A DNA stretch of 64,000 bases from CAZWSX01 sp964636985 (GTDB lineage Bacteria; Planctomycetota; Planctomycetia; Pirellulales; Pirellulaceae), in assembly GCA_964636985.1 (NCBI GenBank), contig CAZWSX010000006.1, forward strand, positions 62,001 to 126,000. The letters run 5' to 3'. The notes under the pieces are model-generated. The model did no database searches, was not told where the DNA came from, and worked only from the letters and a program-made list of their open reading frames with translations. Shown here piece by piece: positions 16,971-25,675 of the stretch. The number at the start of each line of letters is the position of its first letter. Position 1 is the stretch's first letter. The translations under genes and the position numbers were made by a program.

Positions 16971-17534
16971 ATGCTCTTACCCAAGGAATTCATCGATCGG
17001 TGGGGGGAGGATGACGGGGCTATCGTAGCCTTTCCAAAGAAAAATCTAGAACGCCTGGCGCTTCCCGAGGCGGCCCAGGCTTTCCTGTCGGAAGCCGGGC
17101 TTCCGAAGGATGCGGCGCCCTTCCTTACCTTTAGCGCGCCAGATTCAGGGGAACTCCCCACCGTTGCCGCGCAATGGAATCAGCCTGAGGCGTTTGCCAG
17201 CTATCGGGTAGTCGGTTCGGACGGTTCTGGCAACCCGATTGCTCTGGATGAAAACAACAATGGCGAAGTGGTTTTACTCGACCATGAAAACAAGTTCGCC
17301 AGGGTCCTGGTGAACACCTCGATCCAACAGTTAGCAGAGTCGTTACTTGCGTATCGTAAGTTAGTCAAAGATACACAGAATGAATTAGGCGAAGATGCTT
17401 TTCTGGACGGTAAGACTTCGCTTACTGCTCGAATGGCACTGCGAAGCGAGTTGGCCAAAATAGACCAGGCTGCGATGAACGCGGGTTGTTTTTGGCATGG
17501 CGAGATTCAAAGCCTGGATGCGGCTGCGGACTAA
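16971..17534 (+). CDS. SUKH (SMI1/KNR4)-like protein, possible orphan immunity protein
   Basis: The ATG at 16971 gives 187 residues; an upstream GTG at 16935 is weaker. The protein matches the SUKH-4 pattern in outline: an N-terminal 'FIDRWGEDDGAIVAFPKKNLERL', 'AQAFLSEAGLPKDAAPFLTFS', then 'YRVVGSDGSGNPIALDENNNGEVVLLDHEN' and 'VNTSIQQLAESLLAYRKLV'. SUKH proteins often act as immunity proteins against polymorphic or contact-dependent toxins. No toxin gene is beside it, so it could be an orphan immunity gene or have a housekeeping role. It has no signal peptide. The assignment is by motif, without a search. Confidence 0.6.
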   Translation: MLLPKEFIDRWGEDDGAIVAFPKKNLERLALPEAAQAFLSEAGLPKDAAPFLTFSAPDSGELPTVAAQWNQPEAFASYRVVGSDGSGNPIALDENNNGEVVLLDHENKFARVLVNTSIQQLAESLLAYRKLVKDTQNELGEDAFLDGKTSLTARMALRSELAKIDQAAMNAGCFWHGEIQSLDAAAD

Positions 17535-17592
17535 GGAAACGTTGCACTTGACCAAGTCGGCCTGACGGTGGATCAGCGAGGAAAGCCAGCAC

Positions 17593-18027
17593 ATGACGCT
17601 TAAGCGGATGGATAACGTCCTCATCGTGGTCGACGATCTCGAAGCCACCAAGGCCTTCTTCATCGAACTGGGCCTCACGCTTGAGGGTGAGACGACCGTC
17701 GAAGGGCCTTTGGTCGGCAAACTGATCGGGCTCAACGACGTTCGGGCCACTCTCGCTATGATGCGGACTCCCGACGGGCAGGGCATTGAGCTGGACAAGT
17801 TCCACACGCCTGACGCGATCAGGTTCGGGCCTGTCGATGCGCCGGTGAACACGCTGGGCATCCGTCGCATCATGTTCGCCGTTGATGACATCGACACGGT
17901 CGTTGCGCGCTTGCGAGCCCACGGGGCCGAAGTCATTGGCGAAATGCAGTACCAGGATGCGTACCGTCTCGCCTACATCCGCGGCCCTGAGGGGATTATT
18001 GTTGCGCTCGCCGAGCAACTCGGCTAA
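17593..18027 (+). CDS. VOC family protein (glyoxalase/bleomycin-resistance-like)
   Basis: This 144-residue protein has a GAGGAAAG site before its ATG. It shows the vicinal-oxygen-chelate fold signature: 'RMDNVLIVVDDLEATKAFFIELGL' at the start and 'RRIMFAVDDIDTVVARLRAHGAEVIGE' in the second half, ending 'AYIRGPEGIIVALAEQLG'. Typical metal ligands of the fold (a Glu near the end of each half) appear as 'GIELDKF' and 'GIIVALAE'; the latter Glu is in the expected place. Families include dioxygenases, glyoxalases and resistance proteins, and the substrate is not evident. Confidence 0.85.
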   Translation: MTLKRMDNVLIVVDDLEATKAFFIELGLTLEGETTVEGPLVGKLIGLNDVRATLAMMRTPDGQGIELDKFHTPDAIRFGPVDAPVNTLGIRRIMFAVDDIDTVVARLRAHGAEVIGEMQYQDAYRLAYIRGPEGIIVALAEQLG

Positions 18028-18116
18028 TGCGCGCCTGGTACGATTAAAAAGGTCCTCGGCAGAACCTGAACGAGATCAAGTCCGCAGTTGAACAGAAACC
18101 ATAAGCGGATGCTCCC

Positions 18117-19283
18117 ATGCTGGAATTCCTGATTGCTGGCGGTGGAATCGGCGGCGCAGTGGCCGCGCATCTTCTTGCTCGGCAGGGCCGAAAAGTCCTG
18201 GTCTTGGAACGCGAAACGTCACCGCGGCATGTGGTCCGGCCCGAGGTGCTGTGGCCCACTACCGTCCGGACGCTCGAGCCGATGTTGGCTGGCTTGGATC
18301 AGAGCGAATGGAGGTTGCCAATCCAGGGTCTACGTGCCTTTCGTGGCGACCGCGCCCTGTTTGAGATCGACCAGACCGCGTTCGAGAACGCGAGAGTCGT
18401 CCCTTATTCGTCCGACCCTAATGCCACGCGCACCGGTTTGCTCACCAGCACTGGGTTTGAAGTACGCCGAGGAGCGGAACTCGTCGATCTCCTTTGGCAG
18501 GGCGATCGGGTCCGCGGCGCCCGCGTTCGTGACATCGCCACGGGAACCGTTAGCGAAATCGAATCTCGGTGGGTTGTGGGGGACGATGGCGGCAGTTCGC
18601 TGGTTCGCAGGGAGTGTAAGATCGCGATTCAGATTCGTAAAGTGTCGATCCAGCTGGCCTGTTTTGAGTTTGCCTGGCCGGCCGGTCTGCCCGCCGCGGT
18701 GCCGCACGTTGTTCTGAACCCGGCCGGTTCATCGCGCGGCGTCGTCGCCATGGGCGGAATCCCGCTGCCGCGAGGACGAGGGATTGCGCTACTTCTCTTA
18801 CGATGGCCCCAAGCCGAGAACAGCACGGCCATTCAAACCGCGCTCCGTCAATTCAACGAACTCAATTCGCCTCTTGCCGGCGTGATGGGCGAGCGGCGGT
18901 TTCCCGAAGACTTCATTCAATTTCGCCCTCAATTCGGCCATGCCTCCAGTTATGGAATGCCCGGCGCGGTTTTAATGGGCGACGCTGCCCATCCAGTAAC
19001 TCCCGCTGGCGGGCAAGGGGCCAACATGGCCATCGCCGATGCTGTGGCTTTGGCGCAATGCGTTCAAGAGAACTCGGCCGATCTAGTGAAAACTTACGAG
19101 GGCCATCGCCGCAAAGCGAATGAGGCCTCTGTTTCGATTTCCCGCACGGCCGCTTGGGGATTCTGGAGCCCCGCGTGGCTTTTCGATCTCGTCATGCCTC
19201 CATTGGCATCTTGGTTCGGTCGCCACCCCAATTGGATTCTTCAACGCTTTGCCAGGTCCTTCGTCGAAGTATCAATGCTGTAA
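18117..19283 (+). CDS. FAD-dependent monooxygenase (UbiH/PHBH-like)
   Basis: This 388-residue flavoprotein opens with the dinucleotide fold 'FLIAGGGIGGAVAAHLLARQG' and 'VLVLERE'. It has 'VVGDDGGSSLVRRE' (DG motif) and the FAD-binding 'GDAAHPVTPAGGQGANMAIADAVALA' near residue 290. Family members hydroxylate aromatic or quinone substrates with NAD(P)H and oxygen. It follows the VOC gene by 89 bases, so the two could be co-transcribed. The C-terminal 45 residues are amphipathic and could touch the membrane. The substrate is not evident. Confidence 0.88.
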   Translation: MLEFLIAGGGIGGAVAAHLLARQGRKVLVLERETSPRHVVRPEVLWPTTVRTLEPMLAGLDQSEWRLPIQGLRAFRGDRALFEIDQTAFENARVVPYSSDPNATRTGLLTSTGFEVRRGAELVDLLWQGDRVRGARVRDIATGTVSEIESRWVVGDDGGSSLVRRECKIAIQIRKVSIQLACFEFAWPAGLPAAVPHVVLNPAGSSRGVVAMGGIPLPRGRGIALLLLRWPQAENSTAIQTALRQFNELNSPLAGVMGERRFPEDFIQFRPQFGHASSYGMPGAVLMGDAAHPVTPAGGQGANMAIADAVALAQCVQENSADLVKTYEGHRRKANEASVSISRTAAWGFWSPAWLFDLVMPPLASWFGRHPNWILQRFARSFVEVSML

Positions 19284-19654
19284 GCCTGAACACCTGTTTG
19301 GTGTTCCGAGACAACTTCATCGACTTAGTCAAACGTCTCCTTGAGCAACGGCGAGCAGGCGAGTCCCACTTCACGCTTCCGTTATTCAACGAGTTGTTAT
19401 TCGACATCAATCGGATGCCGTTGCGGGGAGTCGCATGTCTGCTTAGCCACGGTTCCGAAGATGAGCCGACATGGCAATGCAGCGCGAGTCTCACAAGCTC
19501 TTGGCCCACCGCAAAAAAACTTTTAAACTTTTGTTGATTCGCCCATGTTGTGGTAGGCAATCTCCAACGATCCCAAGTATTTTAGGCCGCAAGGGTTATC
19601 AGTCTCGGCGGCTCGGCAAGTGTACCCGGGCGTTTATGGCACGTGGAGAACCGA
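19284..19654. other. 371-base intergenic stretch without a clear gene
   Basis: No gene is clearly supported. A plus-strand frame 19301-19537 (GTG start, 78 residues, including 'FIDLVKRLLEQRRAGE') has a fairly protein-like composition but no ribosome site, no recognised family and no homologous neighbour. The final bases hold the GGAGA ribosome site of the next gene. The stretch before 19560 is A-rich ('GCAAAAAAACTTTTAAAC'). Confidence 0.4.
19645..19648 (+). promoter_or_regulatory. ribosome binding site GGAG before the start at 19655
   Basis: GGAG lies 6 bases before the ATG at 19655. This favours that ATG over an in-frame GTG four codons earlier, in which GGAG would be inside the gene. Confidence 0.6.
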
Positions 19655-22600
19655 ATGCGGTTGACAATACGCCCTCTCTCTCGGCTTCAATGCGAACAAC
19701 TCGAATCCCGTTCGATGATGGCCGCTATCCCGCTCGCCTCGCTCCCTGCGCTCTCGAGTAATCCCACGGCAACCGCGAAACTAGTTCTCGACTTCGATGG
19801 AAATTCGCTGTCGAGTTGGGGGAGCTGGACGAACGTCGTGACCAAGGTGTACGACGTTGATGGTAATGCCACTACCTTCTCGGACCAGGAACAGTCAAAC
19901 ATCCAGGAGATCTGGGCGCGGGTCGCGGAAGACTTTGCCCCGTTCAACATCGATGTGACCACCGTTGACCCGGGCGTCCTCACCGACCGGGTCGTCGCGA
20001 AGATTGCCATCGGTGGGAGCTACAGTGACTGGTACGGTAAAAGTGCCGGCGGCCTCTCCTATGTAGGCGGATTCTACGACAGCGGCAGGCCCAACACCGG
20101 TTTTGTGTTCTCCGAGACGCTAGGCAATAAAAAATACATCGCCGAAGCAATCTCCCACGAGGCGGGCCATCTCTTCGGCCTGGAGCATCAGGCGGTGTGG
20201 AACGGAGACACCTTGGTGTCCGCTTACAACCAAGGAGACGCCAACTGGGCGCCTGTTATGGGGGTCGGCTACTACGCGGCCGTGACGACCTGGAACTACG
20301 GTCTCACATCGAAGAGTTCGACGCTGATGCAGGACGACATGGCGGTAATCGCCGGCGCCAACAATGGTTTTGGTTACCGCGCCAACACCATTGGCAGCGC
20401 TGGGGCCGCTGGTAGTCTTGGGACCACCGGAACGTTCAATGTGTCGGGCATCATTGCCAAGAACGCGGATCAGCAGTGGTGGAAGTTCACAACTGCTGGC
20501 GGCAACGCCACGTTCAACGTGAACACGATCGCCGTGGGAGCGAACCTGGACAGCGTTCTGGAGATTCGCGATTCAGCTGGGACGGTTCTGCACACAGCGA
20601 ATTCGAATACCACGTTGAACTCTTCGCTGAACGTTTCGCTAGGTGCGGGTACCTATTACGCGCTCGTTCGTAGCACTGGTGTCTATGGTTACGTTGGTCG
20701 ATACACGTTGACGGGTACCTTTTCTACGGTCGCTCCGCCACCGGCTCCCGAAGTCACGGTCGTTTTGGGAGGGACCGACTTTGCCGACGGTGACAGCACA
20801 TCGTTCGGGACCACGAACGTCGGGACCTATGTCGACAAGACCTTCACCATTCGCAACGACGGCAACGCAGTTCTGACGCTGCAACAGATTAACACGGCGA
20901 ATCTACCGGCTGGATTCTCGATCGTCACGAACATTGGCTCTGCTACCCTGAAGCCCGGTCAGACAACGACCTTTGTCGTTCGGATGGATGCGACCGCGGC
21001 GGGCAGCTACTCGGGCGTCATTCGTTTCACCAGCAACGACGCCGACGAGGCCACCTACGACATCAACGTCTCGGGAACCGTCGTAACGCCTCCACCGGTC
21101 GGGCAGCCAGAAATCACGGTAACCTATGTGAAGCCCAGCGGCAGCACATCAAACGTCGCTAGTTGGGGGACGGCTTGGTTTGGGAGCACTCTAGTTGGTA
21201 CTCCGGTGAGTTTGACTTTCACGATCAAGAACGATGGCACCGGACCACTCACGTTGCAACCGATCGATGGCTCGAAGTTGTCCGCGTTCACGATTGTGTC
21301 GAATATCAGCGTCGACAGCTTGGCCCCCGGTCAGTCGACAACGTTTGTCGTGCGAATGAATGCTGTTACCTCAGGCAGCTTCCTGGAAACAATTCGACTC
21401 AACAATAATGACGCGGACGAAGGGACTTACTACCTGCGATTGTCAGGAACAGTGACGGGACCGGAGGTGACGGTCCTTCTGGGCGGGACGGACTTTGCCG
21501 ACGGTGCAAGCACATCGTTCGGGACCACGAACCTTGGGACGTACGTCGACAAGACNNNNNNNNNNNNNNNNNNNNNNNNNNNNNNNNNNNNNNNNNNNNN
21601 NNNNNNNNNNNNNNNNNNNNNNNNNNNNNNNNNNNNNNNNNNNNNNNNNNNNNNNACGGTGCAAGCACATCGTTCGGGACCACGAACCTTGGGACGTACG
21701 TCGACAAGACGTTCACCATTCGCAACGACGGCAACGCCGCGCTGACACTGCAGCAATTTGACGCGACAACTTTGCCGGCCGGATTCTCGATCGTGACAAA
21801 CATCGGCTTGGCCACCCTGCAACCGGGCCAGACCACGACCTTCGTCGTTCGCATGGATGCGACCACTGCGGGAAGCTACTCAGGCGTCATTCGGTTTGCC
21901 AACAACGACGCCGATGAAGCCACCTATGACATCAACGTTTCGGGGACCGTCGTAGCGCCGGAGGTGACAGTCCTTTTGGAAGGTGCGGATTTCGCCGACG
22001 GTGCAAGCACACCGTTCGGGACCACGAACCTTGGGACGTACGTCGACAAGACCTTCACCATTCGCAACGACGGGAGCGCCGCGCTAACGCTACAACAAAT
22101 TGACACGACGAATCTGCCGGCTGGATTCTCGATCGTCACGAACATTGGTTCGGCCAGCCTGCAGCCTGGCGAGACAACGACCTTCGTCGTTCGCATGGAT
22201 GCGACCGTGGTGGGAAGCTACTCAGGCGTCATTCGGTTTGCCAACAACGACGCCGATGAAGCCACCTATGACATCAACGTTTCGGGGACCGTCGTAGCGC
22301 CGGAGGTGACAGTCCTTCTGGGAGGGACAGACTTTGCCGATGGTGGAAGCACGTCGTTTGGGACCACGGACGTCGGGACGTTCGTCGACCAGACCTTCAC
22401 CATTCGCAACGATGGCAGCGCCGCGCTGACGTTGCAGCAAATTGACACGACGACTCTGCCGGCCGGGTTCTCGATCGTCACGAACATTGGCTTGGCCACC
22501 CTGCAACCCGGTCAAACAACGACCTTCGTCGTTCGCATGGATGCAACCGCGGCGGGAAGCTACTCAGGCGTCATTCGCTTCACCAGCAACGACGCCGATG

Positions 22601-23814
22601 AAGCCACCTACGACATCAACGTCTCCGGGACCGTGGTACCGCCTCCAACACCTGAGGTGATGGTCCTTCTGGGCGGGACGGACTTCGCCGACGGTGGGAG
22701 CATATCGTTCGGGACCACGAACCTTGGGACGTACGTCGACAAGACCTTGACCATTCGCAATGACGGCAACGCAGCGCTGACGCTGCAGCAAATTGACACG
22801 ACGACTCTGCCGGCTGGATTCTCGATCGTCACGAACATTGGTTCGGCCAGCCTGCAGCCTGGCGAGACAACGACCTTCGTCGTTCGCATGGATGCGACCG
22901 TGGTGGGAAGCTACTCAGGCGTCATTCGCTTCACCAGCAACGACGCCGATGAGGCGACCTACGACATCAACGTCTCGGGGACCGTGGTAACGCCGGAGGT
23001 GACCGTCCGGTTGGGAGGGACCGACTTCGCCGATGGTGGAAGCACGTCGTTTGGGACCACGTACGTCGGGACGTTCGTCGACCGGACGTTCACCATTCGC
23101 AACGACGGCAGCGCCGCGCTGACGCTGCAGCAAATTGACACGACGACTCTGCCGGCCGGGTTCTCGATCGTCACGAACATTGGTTCGGCCAGCCTGCAGG
23201 CTGGCGAAACAACGACCTTTGTCGTTCGGATGGATGCAACCGCGGCGGGAAGCTACTCAGGCGTCATCCAATTCATCAGCAACGACGCCGACGAGGCCAC
23301 CTACGACATCAACGTCTCGGGAACCGTCGTAACGCCTCCACCATCCACCGGGCAGCCAGAAATCACGATCCTGGATGGCACAAAGGAGATTATCAGTTGG
23401 ACCACGCAAGCGTCGTTTGGTCGCATTGATGCCGGCACCTATGTCGACAAGACCTTCACCATTCGCAACGACGGAACCGGGGTGCTGACTCTGCAATCGA
23501 TCGACTTAACTACGTTGCCAGCGTGGTTGAGCATTGTGTCGAATATCAATGTCGGCAGTTTGCAGCCGGGCTCGTCAACGACGTTCACGGTGCGATTCAA
23601 TCCGGCGACCGCGGGAACCTACACCGGTTCGGTCAAGGTCCGTTCCAACGACGCCAATGAATCCACTTACGTGATTCAGCTTATTGGAATGGCGGCGACG
23701 GCCCCTGTTGCGGCAGCCACTCCGGAGCAATCGGTTACGGCAACATCGCCGAATCTTGCGCTGATCGACGAGGTAATGGCCCAGTTTGGAACAACGAAGA
23801 AATCCGGACGATAG
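19655..23814 (+). CDS. secreted metzincin-like protease with LEPR-XLL-like N-terminus and choice-of-anchor-D repeats (interrupted by assembly gap)
   Basis: The N-terminus 'RLQCEQLESRSMMAA' resembles the LEPR-XLL export motif of planctomycete surface proteins. Residues 168-178 hold HEAGHLFGLEH, the metzincin zinc motif (HExxHxxGxxH), with a likely Met-turn in 'APVMGVGYY'. A pre-peptidase C-terminal-like beta domain follows ('QQWWKFTTAGGNATFNV'). The rest is eight visible units of 114-120 residues of choice-of-anchor-D (ASH-like) type, each with 'GTYVDKTFTIRNDG' and 'YSGVIRF.SNDADEATYDI'. A 100-N gap breaks unit 3 and shifts the frame as written. Merging the identical 55-nt flanks gives one 1,334-residue frame with the same stop. 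It is probably exported and cell-surface or extracellular; substrate unknown. Confidence 0.8.
20747..23694 (+). repeat. tandem array of about 342-bp coding repeats (choice-of-anchor-D units)
   Basis: Units begin at 20747, 21107, 21461, 21958, 22300, 22651, 22993 and 23356. Intact spacings are 342, 351, 342 and 363 bp for units 4-8 and 360 and 354 for units 1-3. Units 3-7 are nearly identical at base level, whereas units 1, 2 and 8 are more divergent; this points to recent internal duplication or gene conversion in the middle of the array. The number of units may be underestimated because of the assembly gap. Confidence 0.9.
21556..21655. other. assembly gap of 100 N inside the repeat array
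   Basis: Exactly 100 N, a placeholder length. The 55 bases on the left (21501-21555) are identical to the 55 bases on the right (21656-21710). The gap is therefore likely an unmerged contig overlap, or a place where whole repeat units are missing. Confidence 0.97.
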
Positions 23815-23855
23815 CACCGTTCGTTAAGTTCACCATCGCGGGCGGCAAGCTGTGT

Positions 23856-24827
23856 CTAGGCGATGCCGAACGACTTTCGCAAAACAGAGGCGTTGGTTTC
23901 GCCAGCGGCGAAAGTCGTTCCCGTGGCAACGTTAATGAGCGTCACCTTGGCGGGGCTAAATAGCGCACCGTCGATCTTATAAAAGTCGTAATTCGCGGCG
24001 GCGAACACTTCTCCAAATGGCCTTCCGTAATCGCGGGAAGCCGAACTGGGAACCTTGGGCGTCAACTCGGCAAGTGTCTCGTCGGCGTCGTCCACATAGA
24101 GCGTGACCGACCCGCCGTACAAAACGGCATCGTTGGTTCGCCCGATCGACGCCATATCGTCCTTGGCGGGTGGCGGTAGCGGCGCCGTTCCAAATCCGGC
24201 GCGAACGCGGTCGAGGTGATAGCCCATGGAGTGAAGTTTGTGCAGTGCCGTTTCGACCGACCTTGCGACGACCTGCACACCACCAGCGATGCTTTTGGTC
24301 CTCGCGACACAAAGCGTCAGTGACGACTTGGCGATCCGGCACGCATCGGCAATGGTTTGTGTCGCTTGGGGGGGAGGTAGTTTTCCTTCTAAAACGCCGA
24401 CGACTGTCGGATACGTTTCGCGGCAGCCGATCTCGTCGAACAGCGGCTCGCGCGAACCAGCTGCCCGCATTGGCCCCGATCCCATGGCGAAATACTTATC
24501 GGCGGTGATTTGCCAGCCGGCATACTGCGAAGCCATGCACGCGGGGATGGGGTGGTCGGTTGAAACGGTCACCCATGGTCCGGCCCACAACGAAGAATCG
24601 CCCGCTGAAATCGACACCTTCGCCAAACCTGCCAGGCAGATTTCCGCGAGCCGTCTTCCCGCTTCCAGCCCGCCGTGCGCCGCTACGCCGCAGTCCACAA
24701 TCCGGGCCTCGCCGTTCTCCCACGTCGTAGCGATTTTCAAGTCGTGGCTGCGGGCGATCATCGCGTCGACAAGGGTTGTCGCGCGGCGATTGAGTTGCCA
24801 GCCAGCAGGCGGCGTGGGAATGGTCAC
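23856..24827 (-). CDS. mch: methenyltetrahydromethanopterin cyclohydrolase
   Basis: This 323-residue protein (usual family length about 310-325) starts at GTG. It has characteristic stretches: 'VDCGVAAHGGLEAGRRLAEICLAGL', 'HPIPACMASQYAGWQI', 'FAMGSGPMRAAG', 'ARTKSIAGGVQVVARSVETALHKLH' and 'SASRDYGRPFGEVFAAANYDFYKID'. Mch interconverts methenyl- and formyl-tetrahydromethanopterin in the cytoplasm, part of formaldehyde oxidation or C1 transfer. In Planctomycetes the H4MPT genes are usually scattered, and no other pathway gene is adjacent here. The gene converges with the metzincin gene. Confidence 0.93.
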   Translation of the reverse strand: MTIPTPPAGWQLNRRATTLVDAMIARSHDLKIATTWENGEARIVDCGVAAHGGLEAGRRLAEICLAGLAKVSISAGDSSLWAGPWVTVSTDHPIPACMASQYAGWQITADKYFAMGSGPMRAAGSREPLFDEIGCRETYPTVVGVLEGKLPPPQATQTIADACRIAKSSLTLCVARTKSIAGGVQVVARSVETALHKLHSMGYHLDRVRAGFGTAPLPPPAKDDMASIGRTNDAVLYGGSVTLYVDDADETLAELTPKVPSSASRDYGRPFGEVFAAANYDFYKIDGALFSPAKVTLINVATGTTFAAGETNASVLRKSFGIA

Positions 24828-25003
24828 GGCGGGTCACTTTCCGGGAAAAACGGCAAGCTTTACGGCAAGAGGATTGTGATCCAAAAGCAAAAAAGTCGAA
24901 ATAGGGGAGGTCCTTCCCGACTGGCTGGTCGGATTGCGGACCAGCGAATAGGATGCAAAAAGTTAGGACGAAAGTCGGCGGTTGTTCCTCTCACGTCCGC
25001 ACC

Positions 25004-25008
25004 GGAGG
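25004..25008 (+). promoter_or_regulatory. ribosome binding site GGAGG deciding a TTG start at 25015
   Basis: GGAGG lies 6 bases before TTG 25015. Starting there removes 11 basic residues that a TTG at 24982 would add, and the remaining protein begins exactly where DtxR-family proteins usually begin. Confidence 0.7.
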
Positions 25009-25014
25009 CGTCTC

Positions 25015-25674
25015 TTGGCAAGCCTGACCATCGAGAACTACATCAAGACGATCTATCAGCTGTCGTCCGTCAACCCGTCGAAAGGGGTCGCAACCGGCAA
25101 GATCGCCGAGTCGCTCGCCGTTCAACCGGGCACGGTCACCAGTATGCTCAAAACGTTGAGCGAAGTAGGACTCGCATCCTACGTTCCCTACGAAGGCGTC
25201 CGGCTCACCGAGGCGGGCAAAATGCTCGCGCTGAGGGTGCTGCGGCGCCATCGCTTGATCGAGCTCTTTCTGGCCAAGACGCTCGATCTTTCGTGGGACG
25301 AAGTTCACGACGAAGCCGAAAACATGGAACACGCGGTCAGCGAATGGCTGGTCGATAAGATCGATGCCTTCTTAGCTTATCCCAGCAGCGATCCGCACGG
25401 CGACCCAATTCCGCGACCCGATGGAACCGTTGCGGCGGAAGTCGGCGTTTGTTTGGCGACATTGCCTGCCGGGAAACGATTCCGCCTGGTCCGCGTGCTC
25501 GACCAATCGACGGAGTTTCTCCGTTACTGCACGCAAAACGGCCTCAGCCTAGGCAACGAGGGAACGATCGTCGAGAACAATGCCGCCTCGGGCGTGGTTC
25601 GCTTTACGTTCGGCGCCGGCGACGTCGTGATCTCGGGACAAGTCGCCGAGAAGTTGATTGTGGTCGGTGACTAG
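25015..25674 (+). CDS. DtxR/MntR-family metal-dependent repressor
   Basis: This 219-residue protein begins 'ASLTIENYIKTIYQLSS' after a GGAGG site. Residues 1-70 are the winged HTH ('VATGKIAESLAVQPGTVTSMLKTLSEVGLASY', split over the fold). Residues 70-140 are the dimerisation and metal domain with typical ligands in 'RRHRLIELFL', 'EVHDEAENMEHAVS' and 'DPHGDPIP'. A C-terminal FeoA/SH3-like domain follows ('LPAGKRFRLVRVLD' and later). Such regulators bind Mn(II) or Fe(II) and repress metal uptake. The MFS gene starts within a few bases of its stop, so the two are co-transcribed. The regulated metal is not evident. Confidence 0.87.
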   Translation: MASLTIENYIKTIYQLSSVNPSKGVATGKIAESLAVQPGTVTSMLKTLSEVGLASYVPYEGVRLTEAGKMLALRVLRRHRLIELFLAKTLDLSWDEVHDEAENMEHAVSEWLVDKIDAFLAYPSSDPHGDPIPRPDGTVAAEVGVCLATLPAGKRFRLVRVLDQSTEFLRYCTQNGLSLGNEGTIVENNAASGVVRFTFGAGDVVISGQVAEKLIVVGD

Positions 25675-25675
25675 T

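Noticed and set aside
19301..19537. Possible 78-residue gene between the FAD monooxygenase and the metzincin
   Set aside because: No ribosome site, GTG start and no recognised family; left as an unconfirmed frame.
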